Below are positions 36,878-44,721 of a stretch of DNA of 64,000 bases, piece by piece. The notes under the pieces are model-generated. The model had not been told where the DNA came from. It saw nothing but the letters and a program-made list of their open reading frames with translations, and made no database searches. The stretch spans positions 414,225-478,224 of the forward strand of contig NZ_JAKGRW010000019.1 of assembly GCF_021555175.1 (NCBI RefSeq). The letters run 5' to 3'. Position 1 is the stretch's first letter. Each line of letters starts with the position of its first letter. Both the position numbers and the translations under genes were made by a program. This DNA comes from Nocardioides alcanivorans (GTDB taxonomy: Bacteria > Actinomycetota > Actinomycetes > Propionibacteriales > Nocardioidaceae).

Positions 36878-37336
36878 TCACAACTCGCGGAGGTAGCAGA
36901 GCATCCGGTAGTCGGTACCGGGCTCGATGTTGACGAACCCGTGCCGTTCGTAGAACCGACGGGCATCGACGTCGATCTCGTCCACGTTGATGTGCATCTC
37001 GATCGCGCCCCGTCCCTCGACTTCGACAGCGGCCCTGGTCAGGAGAGCGGTGCCGATCCCCCGGCCGCGCAGGTGGGGCCGGACATAGAGCTCTTCCAAC
37101 TGCGCGAGCGGCCCGTCGCCGTACGGCGTGGGGCGGAGCGTGAGGTAGGCGAAGCCGGTCGCCTCTTCCGGCCCGGCGAGCAGTACGAGGACGTCGTCAC
37201 GGAGAAGCAGCGACGCGAACCGGCGAGCGAACTCCTGTGCCGGCGGCGTGGGCGTCTCGAACTCGATGTTGAAGTCGAACAGCAGTCCACCGACCACGTC
37301 GGCATCCTCGAGGGCGGCGGCGCGTACCTCACTCAT
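36878..37336 (-). CDS. GNAT-family N-acetyltransferase (152 aa)
   Basis: Acetyl-CoA-dependent acyltransferase. LEELYVRPHLRGRGIGTALL contains the R-G-x-G-I-G acetyl-CoA loop, and ARRFYERHGFVNIEPG is the usual C-terminal strand/helix. ATG at 37336 (MSEVRAAALEDADVV) gives the standard length; upstream in-frame sequence is unlike the family. Substrate unknown. Convergent to the DsrE-like gene with 36 bases between stops. Confidence 0.88.
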   Translation of the reverse strand: MSEVRAAALEDADVVGGLLFDFNIEFETPTPPAQEFARRFASLLLRDDVLVLLAGPEEATGFAYLTLRPTPYGDGPLAQLEELYVRPHLRGRGIGTALLTRAAVEVEGRGAIEMHINVDEIDVDARRFYERHGFVNIEPGTDYRMLCYLREL

Positions 37337-37376
37337 GGGTCTGATCGTGCCACCTGTCGCGCTACCTCTCCCGTGG

Positions 37377-37853
37377 TCAGCGGTAGAAACCCTCGCGCAG
37401 GTTGATGCCGTGCTCGACCCACGCCTTGAGGGCGGCAAGCATGCCGACCCAGCCCGCGCAGTTCCCGAACGCACTGCTCGCACCGTCGGGAGTGGGTTGC
37501 CACGACGACTCGGTGATCGTCACCAGGGTCCGGGTGTCGTCGTCGATCGGCTCGAACTCGAACGTCGTCCTGGTGGTTCCGGTCCCGCCCGCGGTGTCTT
37601 CCCCCTCCCACTCGATGACGATCCGACGCGGCGGGACCGCCTCGATCACCGTGACCGGGAATGCGCCGGGGAAGTCGTGGAAGTCCCACATCACCTCCGA
37701 CCCGGGCTGCAGACGCCCTCGGGCGCCACCGGTGGTGAAGTAGTGCGACAGCTGCTCGGGATCGGCGACGGCCTCGTAGACCTCGGCACACTGCCGCGCG
37801 ATGCGGCCGGAGACGGTGAAGGAGAGGGCATCAAGGCGGGGCGCGTCGTTCAT
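37377..37853 (-). CDS. SRPBCC/AHSA1-type protein (158 aa)
   Basis: START/SRPBCC fold of the activator-of-Hsp90-ATPase (AHSA1) type. ISGR-like opening FTVSGRIARQCAEVYEAVAD, then SEVMWDFHDFPGAFPVTV and RIVIEWEGEDTAG, and the C-terminal NCAGWVGMLAALKAWVEHG. These proteins are classic partners of ArsR regulators in actinobacteria, as here: the ArsR gene begins only 16 bases away in the opposite direction. Ligand unknown. Confidence 0.9.
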   Translation of the reverse strand: MNDAPRLDALSFTVSGRIARQCAEVYEAVADPEQLSHYFTTGGARGRLQPGSEVMWDFHDFPGAFPVTVIEAVPPRRIVIEWEGEDTAGGTGTTRTTFEFEPIDDDTRTLVTITESSWQPTPDGASSAFGNCAGWVGMLAALKAWVEHGINLREGFYR

Positions 37854-37869
37854 GTTGTAAAATTATCAC
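37854..37869. promoter_or_regulatory. Sixteen-base AT-rich divergent promoter/operator
   Basis: Only GTTGTAAAATTATCAC-type sequence lies between two divergent ATG codons. It is the most AT-rich spot in the neighbourhood and is roughly symmetric (TGT..AAAATT..ACA). At least one transcript must start inside the other gene or be leaderless. Probable ArsR operator. Confidence 0.5.
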
Positions 37870-38253
37870 ATGTCTACGTCGCCAGCTCCGAGCTCCGATG
37901 ACGATCGCGTGTTCAAGGCGCTGGCGTCCCCCGTACGCCGCCGCATGCTCGACGCGCTGAAGCAGTCCCCGCACACGACCGGTTCGCTCTGTGCGCTGCT
38001 GCCCGAGCTCGACCGCACGACGGTGCTGCAACACCTACGCGTGCTGGAGGGCGCCGAGTTGGTGAGTGGACGCAAGATCGGGCGCGAGCGCCACCTGACC
38101 CTCTCCCCCTTGCCGATCAAACGCATCCACGATCGTTGGATCAGTGACTACACCCGTGCTGCCGTCGAGCTGCTCGACCGACTCAGTGGCGATGCCGAGC
38201 CAGCGAGAGGCGGCGTCACTGCCGAAGCTGCTCAACCAAGTCGGCAAAGGTGA
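37870..38253 (+). CDS. ArsR-family regulator (127 aa)
   Basis: Winged-helix repressor: DRVFKALASPVRRRMLDALK, LDRTTVLQHLRVLEGAELV and SGRKIGRERHLTLSP. The metal-binding ELCVC motif of arsenic sensors is absent, so it belongs to the non-metal group that pairs with AHSA1 proteins. Its 3' end overlaps the opposing hypothetical gene by 38 bases. Probably represses itself and the AHSA1 gene from the shared 16-base region. Confidence 0.9.
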   Translation: MSTSPAPSSDDDRVFKALASPVRRRMLDALKQSPHTTGSLCALLPELDRTTVLQHLRVLEGAELVSGRKIGRERHLTLSPLPIKRIHDRWISDYTRAAVELLDRLSGDAEPARGGVTAEAAQPSRQR

Positions 38254-38689
38254 GACCCGGCCAAGAGTGCAACGGTTCGTCGCCTTGGTCCACCACGAAC
38301 GACTGGGGGTGCATGCCGCCCAACAAAATGGCGTCCGTCGGCAACTGTCCGTGCCATTCTTCGCGGATCACCGACGGACTCGCCACATGCTCGGCGTCAT
38401 CACGTGGACGGGCGATGACGACGACTTCCAGACCCGCTCGCAAGCTCTCGCGCACCTCGGCCAGGGAGGGTGCGGCGTCGTTCGGCAAGACCTGCCCGTC
38501 CTCGTCCAGGGCGCCGACCCCGCGCGGCAGCGAGACATGGACCAGGTCGTCGCGGACGAGAGATTCTTCGTCCTTGAACACCTGCACCACCCGGACCGAC
38601 ACCACCACGCTGTTGTCGCGGGTGTCGAAGGGCTCCGACGTCGAGATGAGGGCCGGCCCCTCCTGGACGCCGACCACAACGCCGCGCAC
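38216..38689 (-). CDS. Hypothetical protein, probably an N-terminally truncated remnant (157 aa)
   Basis: Unrecognised. The frame has normal composition (VSVRVVQVFKDEESLVRDDL, DAILLGGMHPQSFVVDQGD) and resembles beta-strand-rich secreted-protein sequence, but it opens with a GTG that has no ribosome-binding site, and an in-frame TAG lies nine codons upstream. No signal peptide is left. Its tail overlaps the ArsR gene on the other strand by 38 bases. Either a small cytosolic protein or a gene that has lost its 5' end. Confidence 0.45.
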   Translation of the reverse strand: MRGVVVGVQEGPALISTSEPFDTRDNSVVVSVRVVQVFKDEESLVRDDLVHVSLPRGVGALDEDGQVLPNDAAPSLAEVRESLRAGLEVVVIARPRDDAEHVASPSVIREEWHGQLPTDAILLGGMHPQSFVVDQGDEPLHSWPGLTFADLVEQLRQ

Positions 38690-38996
38690 CGCGATAAGAG
38701 AGACAAGAGACTATCCGGGTTCACGGATACAAGACGCGTTAGGAGACGCATGTCCAGGACGTAACCATGAGCCCTCCGGATCAACCAGGGGTCACCGTGT
38801 GATTGCAAGGATCTTCTGCTGGAAGTTGACACGGGAGTGACAACTTCCGGCACTGATCTCCGTCGTGACGGTCAGCAGCCCGGGCTCGATGCTGGAGGAC
38901 TCGTTCTCCGGCTTCGTTCCGGAGTGACGTGGACGGCTGTCTCGCCGCTCTTGCCCTGGACGGCCGATCGGCCTGTTGCCGGACACCGGCAAGTCG
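38690..38996. other. 307-base intergenic region with two hairpins
   Basis: No convincing gene. It holds GGAAGTTG at 38821-38828 exactly complementary to 38841-38848 (12-base loop), the palindrome GGCCGATCGGCC at 38962-38973, and a terminator-like hairpin next to the amidohydrolase stop. It forms the boundary between the ArsR block and the second catabolic island. Confidence 0.6.
38976..38992 (-). terminator. Terminator-like hairpin after the amidohydrolase gene
   Basis: TTGCCGG and CCGGCAA flank ACA, a perfect 7-base stem with a 3-base loop, ending 4 bases beyond the amidohydrolase stop. A second palindrome, GGCCGATCGGCC, follows on the transcribed strand. No T run, as usual for high-GC actinobacterial terminators. 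Confidence 0.6.
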
Positions 38997-40382
38997 TCAG
39001 CCGACGTGCAGGTCGCCACCGCTCAGCGTCGCACGCACCAGCTCCCGGTGGGGGTTGGCGAGCGCCTCATCGCGGCCAGCGCGCAGGAGCAGCAGATCTG
39101 CCGCACCGCCGACCGCCACCCGCCGGGGTGGGCCGCCGGGCTCTTCTGCTGCGGAGAGATAGCCGGACAGAGCCGTCGCAGTGCTGACCGACTCGGCGGC
39201 CCCGAGCACTGCGCCGTCTGCAGTCTGCCGGCTGCGAGCAGTGGCGACGATCTGCCAGGGATCGAGGTCGCCGAAGGGCGCGTCGCTGGAACAGGCCGTC
39301 GGAATCCCGGCACCGACCAGTCGTTGGTTCGGGCAGAGATCCAGCAGGTCGTGCGGCTCCACCTCGACCAGGTATTCGCGGCCCCGCGTGCGGAGCAGGT
39401 CGGGTTGGACGATGACACGCAGACCCAGGCGCTTGATCTCCGGGAGCAGGGCCTGAGGGCAGACGGAGGCATGCTCGATGCGGTCGCCGGGGACCACCCC
39501 TACCTCGTCGAGCACCGCCAGGGTGAGCACCAGTGACTCGACCGTGACGCAGTGGACGGCGACGGCGCGGCCGGTGGCCCGATGCCCCTCGACTGTGGCG
39601 GCGAGCTGGTCATAGGTGGGCAGGTCGTGGTCTCGCAGCAGCAGCTTCGCCGGCCCTCCCACCAAGGGCTGTGGTGGCGATGCTCCAGCACCGAGCACGG
39701 TGATGGCGACGGGCAGTCGACCGTCGGTCGCAGCTTCGGCCAGCAGCCGTGCCGCGGTCTCGTCGAGATCAGGGGTCGCGTCGGTGACACCGGTGATGCC
39801 CAGCGACCGGAGTCGCTGCCCGACCGCGCCGAGGTCTGGCTCCCGGAGCGGCAGTTCAGGTGCGAGCCGGGAGTCGTAGCGCCAAAGACGACCCGTCGGC
39901 TCTCCCTGTGCGTCGCGCTCGACGTCGTCGGAGTCGTCGAGAAGATGCACCACTCGTTGCAGCGCCAAGGAGTTGAGCACCCACAATGCGCCGCCCCGAT
40001 GCTGGATCCGCACCGGACGATCGGGCAGCAGTCGGTCGAGCACGTGTCGGTCGAGCGGGCCTGTCTTCGCATCGTGGTGGCCGATGCCCCGGACCCAACC
40101 GTCGGGGTGTTGGTCTGCCCGCAACGCTGCCCCGAGCTCGGCCAGCCCCGGAGCGGCGACAGGCGAGCAGTCGACCGAGGTGAACGCGGCGGCCAGTGAC
40201 AGCACGTGCAGGTGATGGTCATGGAGACCCGGGAGCAGCCAACCGCCCGCAGCCTCGATCACGGTGTCTCCCGCGGCAGGTCGGCCGTCACCGCCGGCGA
40301 GGATCCGACCCACGCGCCCGTCCCTCACGCAGACGTCTGCCCGGTGTCCCTCCCACTCCACGTCCAGCAACCACGTCGTCAT
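38997..40382 (-). CDS. Amidohydrolase, YtcJ/Amidohydro_3-like (461 aa)
   Basis: Metal-dependent hydrolase of the amidohydrolase superfamily. LLPGLHDHHLHVLSL carries the HxH pair, AVHCVTVESLVL and DRIEHASVCP the later histidines, and CSSDAPFGDLDPW the catalytic Asp; the layout is that of Amidohydro_3 proteins such as YtcJ. The ATG at 40382 (MTTWLLDVEW) overlaps the CoA-transferase stop as ATGA. Last gene of a unit with CoA-transferase, crotonase and LLM enzyme. Substrate unknown. Confidence 0.87.
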   Translation of the reverse strand: MTTWLLDVEWEGHRADVCVRDGRVGRILAGGDGRPAAGDTVIEAAGGWLLPGLHDHHLHVLSLAAAFTSVDCSPVAAPGLAELGAALRADQHPDGWVRGIGHHDAKTGPLDRHVLDRLLPDRPVRIQHRGGALWVLNSLALQRVVHLLDDSDDVERDAQGEPTGRLWRYDSRLAPELPLREPDLGAVGQRLRSLGITGVTDATPDLDETAARLLAEAATDGRLPVAITVLGAGASPPQPLVGGPAKLLLRDHDLPTYDQLAATVEGHRATGRAVAVHCVTVESLVLTLAVLDEVGVVPGDRIEHASVCPQALLPEIKRLGLRVIVQPDLLRTRGREYLVEVEPHDLLDLCPNQRLVGAGIPTACSSDAPFGDLDPWQIVATARSRQTADGAVLGAAESVSTATALSGYLSAAEEPGGPPRRVAVGGAADLLLLRAGRDEALANPHRELVRATLSGGDLHVG

Positions 40383-41686
40383 CGGAACACCGCCCGATTG
40401 TCTGCACCGATCCCACGGGCGGTTGATGTCACAGCCCGCGCCCAGGGCTCCTCGACCCGGATGGCGCCGCCCTCGTGCTCGACCCACCAGCCGTCCACCC
40501 GCTGGTGCACAGCGTGCGGGGCAATCCCAGCCATGGCGGCCCGGGCGGCTCGCGCTGCGTGCCACATCGACACCTCGATCAGCTCTGCCTGCTCGCCTTC
40601 GAGGTTTCGCGCTGCCGCGACCGCGGCGACGACGCCGGTCAGCGGGTCGGCGAGGGCGTCCCCACAGGGGACCGGGGTACCCGCCTCGTCGCGGACGAAC
40701 AGTCCCGCCGAGACGGCCACGTCGTCGCCGAACCCGACCGTCTCCGAGTCCCGGCCGCGGGCAGTGATCGAGAGCCACGACGTACCGGCGTCGACCACCG
40801 CCTCCGCATCGATCCCCAGTTGCCTCAGGGCCCTGGGCCGCGAGCTCTCGAGCACGACGTCGGCCCGGGCGACCAGGTCGGCCAGCTGCCGACGACCGGC
40901 CGCGCTGGTGAAGTCGAGCGCCACCATCTGGTGGCCGGCGTGCAGGAGATCGAAGAACGAGGCCGGTCCGCGGCGGGCACCGTCGGGCCGGGCGAGTGCC
41001 TCGACCTTCACCACCCGACACCCGGCCAACCCCAGCAGATGGGCGCAGAGCGGGCCCGCCCACAACGAGGTCAGGTCGATGACCAGAGGGGCCACGGATC
41101 GGCCGCGTGCGCCTCCCTCGTGACGCGTCCGTGCGCCGGCGCCCCATGCGGGGTCCGCTTCCAGCGCCAAGGGAACGTCCGGGACGCCTGCGGCCGGGAT
41201 GCCCAGCAGCTCGGCGCAGCCAACTGCCTCCTCGGTGGCCAGCTGCGCGGCCCACGAGGCCACGGCATTCCAGGCCCACTCGGGGGCCCGGCCGTCTCCG
41301 CCCTGCAGGGCGTCGACCCGGCGCACGAGCGCATCGCTGCCGAGCAACGCGGGCAGGAGTTCGAGGTCTGACTGCCTGGCCAAGGAGAGCCCGACGTGCC
41401 CGTCGCGGGTGGGGACGGCACGGAACGCACCGCCGCAGGAGAGTGGTGCACGTCGACCAAGTGCCGCGATCGCCGCTCGCTCCCCCAGCAGTCGGGGATC
41501 GGGCAGGACAGGCCTGCGCCCCGTACGTCGCACCGTGGCGTCGGCCACCGCTGCCAGGGAGCGGGCAACCACCCCGGCCGGGTCACCGGGGGCGGCCTCG
41601 GGTGGGCCATCGGCGACTCCGGTCAGCGCCATCGCGCCGGAACGAGCCCAGGCCTCGAGCGCACCCAGGGCGTCAGACGAGCTCAT
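40379..41686 (-). CDS. CaiB-type CoA-transferase with swapped halves (435 aa)
   Basis: Class III CoA-transferase by motif, but in unusual order. Residues 1-200 resemble the second half of a normal CaiB (WARSGAMALTGVADGPPEAA, then PTRDGHVGLSLARQSDLELL and LLGIPAAGVPDVPLALEADP). Residues from about 205 resemble the first half (PLVIDLTSLWAGPLCAHLLG, GCRVVKVEA, MVALDFTSAAGRRQLADLV, GDALADPLTGVVAA with the probable catalytic Asp). This looks like a circular permutation. The ATG at 41686 (MSSSDALGAL) is used; it overlaps the crotonase gene by 14 bases. Role: activation or transfer of CoA in the island's pathway. Confidence 0.8.
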   Translation of the reverse strand: MSSSDALGALEAWARSGAMALTGVADGPPEAAPGDPAGVVARSLAAVADATVRRTGRRPVLPDPRLLGERAAIAALGRRAPLSCGGAFRAVPTRDGHVGLSLARQSDLELLPALLGSDALVRRVDALQGGDGRAPEWAWNAVASWAAQLATEEAVGCAELLGIPAAGVPDVPLALEADPAWGAGARTRHEGGARGRSVAPLVIDLTSLWAGPLCAHLLGLAGCRVVKVEALARPDGARRGPASFFDLLHAGHQMVALDFTSAAGRRQLADLVARADVVLESSRPRALRQLGIDAEAVVDAGTSWLSITARGRDSETVGFGDDVAVSAGLFVRDEAGTPVPCGDALADPLTGVVAAVAAARNLEGEQAELIEVSMWHAARAARAAMAGIAPHAVHQRVDGWWVEHEGGAIRVEEPWARAVTSTARGIGADNRAVFR

Positions 41687-42734
41687 CGACGAGTCCCCAT
41701 GCGTGCGCCGCGGTGGCATCGAGCCGTGCTCCGCTGAGCACCATCCACGCCGTCCGCCACCGGCCGATCCGACGCGGGATGCTCACCGTGCCGCCGGCAC
41801 CGGGAACCAGCCCGAGATCCAGCTCAGGCAGTTGCACCCAGGTGTCGCTGGTGGCACGCACGTGGCCGGCGAAGGCAGCCAGTTCGATCCCGGCGCCGAC
41901 CGCGGCTCCGTGCAGCTGCACCATGACACGGTCGCGGAGCAGGTGCAGTTGACGACCAGGGTTGCGCGACATCCGAGCGCGGTAGGCCGCGACCGGGCTG
42001 CTCGCCGTACCGAACTCGTCGAGGTCGCCGCCGCTGCAGAAGATCCGGCCGGCGCCGCGCAGCTCCACCCGCTCGATGCTCGGATCGAGTTCAGGGAGTC
42101 GGAGTGCCTCGACGAGGGCGTCGCGCATCGCGGCGCCGAAGGCATTGCGGCGAGCAGGGTTGTCGAGCGTGATCATCAGGGTGGCATCGGGGCGCTCGAG
42201 CCGCACCGGTTCGCCCACCGTGGGCGTCGGACGTTGCGGGGTGGTGGCGCGCCAGCGCGCGAACTCGTCACCCCCGAGCAGCATCGAGTAGGCAGCGGCC
42301 TCAGCAGTGATCGCCTCGACCACGGGCAGGGACGACGTCACCCGGAGGAGTCCGTGCAACGCGATCGCCGCTCCCGGCGTCCCCAACACTCGGGCACAGA
42401 GGTCGTCGAGCGCCGCCTCGTCACCCTGGACGCACGTGCGGCCGGGTCCCGCAGGCGCGAGCGTGAGGGTGAGCTTTTCCAGCACCGGCTGTACCAGCTC
42501 GGGAAGCTCGGCGTGGGCGAAGCCGATCAGCACCGGGCCCGGGACGTCGAGTGCGCCAGCCAGTGCCGCCACCAGGTCGTCGGTCCACACCGTGTCGTCC
42601 AGGTCGACCACCACCACCGAGGTCGCCGGTGTGTCGTCGGTGTCGAGGAGGATGAACCCGGAGCTTGCGAGCGCGAGCAGCTCGTACGGCGTACGACGCA
42701 CCACGCCGGATCCGGCCCTGGTCGTCACTGCCAT
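41673..42734 (-). CDS. Enoyl-CoA hydratase/isomerase (crotonase) with a long N-terminal region (353 aa)
   Basis: C-terminal crotonase core: MITLDNPARRNAFGAAMRD, IFCSGGDLDEFGTA and MVQLHGAAVGAGIELAAFAG, i.e. both oxyanion-hole segments. The glutamate positions are in LPELDLGLVPGAGGTVSI. About 165 residues precede the core; they read like a decayed crotonase half (LIGFAHAELPELVQ, GTPGAAIALHGLLRV, AAAYSMLLGGDEFARW). The two-domain form is atypical; most crotonases are about 260 aa. Begins 14 bases after the LLM gene stop. Acts on a CoA ester. Confidence 0.83.
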   Translation of the reverse strand: MAVTTRAGSGVVRRTPYELLALASSGFILLDTDDTPATSVVVVDLDDTVWTDDLVAALAGALDVPGPVLIGFAHAELPELVQPVLEKLTLTLAPAGPGRTCVQGDEAALDDLCARVLGTPGAAIALHGLLRVTSSLPVVEAITAEAAAYSMLLGGDEFARWRATTPQRPTPTVGEPVRLERPDATLMITLDNPARRNAFGAAMRDALVEALRLPELDPSIERVELRGAGRIFCSGGDLDEFGTASSPVAAYRARMSRNPGRQLHLLRDRVMVQLHGAAVGAGIELAAFAGHVRATSDTWVQLPELDLGLVPGAGGTVSIPRRIGRWRTAWMVLSGARLDATAAHAWGLVDELV

Positions 42735-42748
42735 TCACCTGCCTGTGC

Positions 42749-43801
42749 TCAGCCCGATCGGCCCCCGCTGCGGAGTGCCCGCAGCAGGTCCATGATCGGG
42801 TCGAAGGACCTGACGAGCTCACTGCCCTCGTTGCCGACAGCCTCGTCGCCCTCTTGATAACGCATGCCCGAGGCGTTGACCAGGATCAGGTCGGAGACGA
42901 CACCACGGTAGCGATCGATGCCGGCGATGCAGTCGCCGACGGTCCCGCAGATGGTCAAGGCGTTCAGGACCTCATCGGAGACGGCACGGTGGGCGGCCAG
43001 GATGTCGTCTGCGGCGACGGCGTCGATGATCGCATCGGCGACGTTGGCATGGCCCTGTTGCCGTAGCAGGGAGTCGTAGTGGGGGTGTGGCTTCCCGGCG
43101 AAGAGATTGACCACCGCACTGCGGGCGGCATCGCGAGCGACCTCCCGGTCCTCGTGCACGGCCACGAAGGCCGACGCCATCACGCGGAAGTCGGCGTCCA
43201 CGCCGACGAGTTCGTCGCGTAGGAGCTGACGGATGTGCTCCACGCCGAGCAGGCTTCCGAGGGCGACGCCGTCGGCGACCTCGCCCGCCATCCGGGTCAT
43301 CCGCGGGGAGGTCGCGGCCAGCACCACGGGAAGATCAGGGCGCACGGGCTGCACCTGCGCATGCCAACCGGACGTCGAGTGCATGGTGCCGTCGTGGTCG
43401 ACCCGGGTGCCACGCCCTGCGCGGGTGACCCGGTGCAGGACGGCCACGTAGTCGCGCATCTTGGCGAGCGGCTTGACGACGGGGATCCCCTGGTAGCGCT
43501 CGTTGGTGACCTTGTTGCCGCTGCCGACGCCGAGCACCAGCCGACCGTTGGAGAACTCGTCGAGGTCGACCGCAGCGATCCCGGTGAAGAGCGGACTGTG
43601 AGCGTGGGCATTGACGACGTAGGGGCCGATCTCGATCCGTTCGGTCGCAGCCGCGATGGCGGTGATCGTGACGAAGCCCGAGCGCCAGGCCTCCGGGAGG
43701 AACACTCCGTCAGCGCCGGCCGCCTCCGCCTCGACGGCGAGGTCGACCATGTCGCGCACCGTCATCCCGCCACCGCCGGCGAACATCAACGAGATCCGCA
43801 T
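42749..43801 (-). CDS. LLM-class flavin/F420-dependent oxidoreductase (350 aa)
   Basis: Luciferase-like TIM barrel. MRISLMFAGGGGMTVRDMVD, then DGVFLPEAWRSGFVTITAIA, and RLVLGVGSGNKVTNERYQG are typical of the F420-dependent LLM group of actinobacteria. GAGGAGAAGC precedes the ATG at 43801. It could oxidise a ketone, aldehyde or hydroxyl; FMN versus F420 cannot be decided by eye. A stem-loop separates it from the transporter genes upstream, so it may be read both from their promoter and from its own. Confidence 0.88.
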   Translation of the reverse strand: MRISLMFAGGGGMTVRDMVDLAVEAEAAGADGVFLPEAWRSGFVTITAIAAATERIEIGPYVVNAHAHSPLFTGIAAVDLDEFSNGRLVLGVGSGNKVTNERYQGIPVVKPLAKMRDYVAVLHRVTRAGRGTRVDHDGTMHSTSGWHAQVQPVRPDLPVVLAATSPRMTRMAGEVADGVALGSLLGVEHIRQLLRDELVGVDADFRVMASAFVAVHEDREVARDAARSAVVNLFAGKPHPHYDSLLRQQGHANVADAIIDAVAADDILAAHRAVSDEVLNALTICGTVGDCIAGIDRYRGVVSDLILVNASGMRYQEGDEAVGNEGSELVRSFDPIMDLLRALRSGGRSG

Positions 43802-43836
43802 CTTGCTTCTCCTCAAGTGAAGGGGTCCCGACACGC

Positions 43837-43869
43837 CGGCTCCGAGCCGCACCGGGCGATTCGGAGCCG
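43837..43869 (-). terminator. Stem-loop between transporter permease and LLM gene
   Basis: CGGCTCCGA (43837-43845) pairs exactly with 43861-43869 across a 15-base loop; a competing hairpin CGGCTC-C-GAGCCG shares the first arm. Two mutually exclusive hairpins in an operon gap could attenuate or process the mRNA between import and enzyme genes. Confidence 0.5.
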
Positions 43870-43893
43870 ACGGGAACGGGCCGACGGGAATGA

Positions 43894-44721
43894 TCAGTCC
43901 TGCCAGCGGAGCAGTCGACGCTCCACTGCCTGGAAGATCGCGTTGAGCACCACCGCCAGGATCACCAGTTCGATGATGATCGCGAACACCGTGTTGATCT
44001 GGTAGCCGGATGAGTAGAGGACGATGTCCTGGCCGATACCAGCGGTTGCCGCGATCATCTCCGAAGCGATGACGCCCAGGAGTGAATAGGTGAAGGTCAG
44101 CCGGAGCCCGGCGAACAAGGTCGGCACCGCCGACGGAAGGACAACCTTCCACAGCAGGCTGGCCCGCTTGAGGCCGACGACCTTGGCCATCGTCATCAGG
44201 TCGGGGTCGACCGACTTGACCGCCGAACGAGCGTTCTCGGCGAGGATGAAGAAGACGATCGTGACGGCCAGGAAGACCTTCGCGTCAGTGGTGAGACCGA
44301 ACCAGGCGATGAACATCGGCGCGAGTGCGATGCGCGGGATGCTGTTCAGCGGCACCAGGAACGGGCCGAAGATGTCGTCGCACCACTTGCTGAGCCCGAG
44401 CACGAGACCAGCCACCGTGCCCACGACCGAACCGATCACGAAGGCCAGGGCCACCGCGGTCATGGTCGCCTTCATCGACTCGATGCCGGCTTCTGACGGC
44501 ACGTACTCGAAGAACGCGGTCCAGACCTCGCTGGGTCGGCCAAACAGGAGCGGGTCGATCCACTCGCGTCGGGAGGCGAGCTCCCACAGACCGAGGAACC
44601 CGGCGACCAGGGCGACCTGGATCGCCGTGACGACCAGGCGTCGTACGGCGGTGGAGGGCGGGCGCACTGCCTCCTCATCGGATGGGGTGCCGACCGGAGG
44701 CGCCTCTTGCAGCGTGGTCAT
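43894..44721 (-). CDS. ABC transporter permease, TauC/SsuC-type (275 aa)
   Basis: Membrane subunit of a taurine/nitrate/aromatic-type importer. Six hydrophobic segments, the first VVTAIQVALVAGFLGLWELA; the EAA-like cytoplasmic loop is MAKVVGLKRASLLWKVVLPSAV. LFGRPSEVWTAF is a family mark. The ATG at 44721 overlaps the ATPase stop as ATGA. With the ATPase and binding protein it forms a complete importer that opens the minus-strand arm of the island. Confidence 0.92.
   Translation of the reverse strand: MTTLQEAPPVGTPSDEEAVRPPSTAVRRLVVTAIQVALVAGFLGLWELASRREWIDPLLFGRPSEVWTAFFEYVPSEAGIESMKATMTAVALAFVIGSVVGTVAGLVLGLSKWCDDIFGPFLVPLNSIPRIALAPMFIAWFGLTTDAKVFLAVTIVFFILAENARSAVKSVDPDLMTMAKVVGLKRASLLWKVVLPSAVPTLFAGLRLTFTYSLLGVIASEMIAATAGIGQDIVLYSSGYQINTVFAIIIELVILAVVLNAIFQAVERRLLRWQD

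Noticed and set aside
38997..41279. A 760-codon amidohydrolase with a long N-terminal extension
   Set aside because: The extension is Arg/Gly-rich shadow of the CaiB-type gene; the real ATG at 40382 overlaps that gene's stop.
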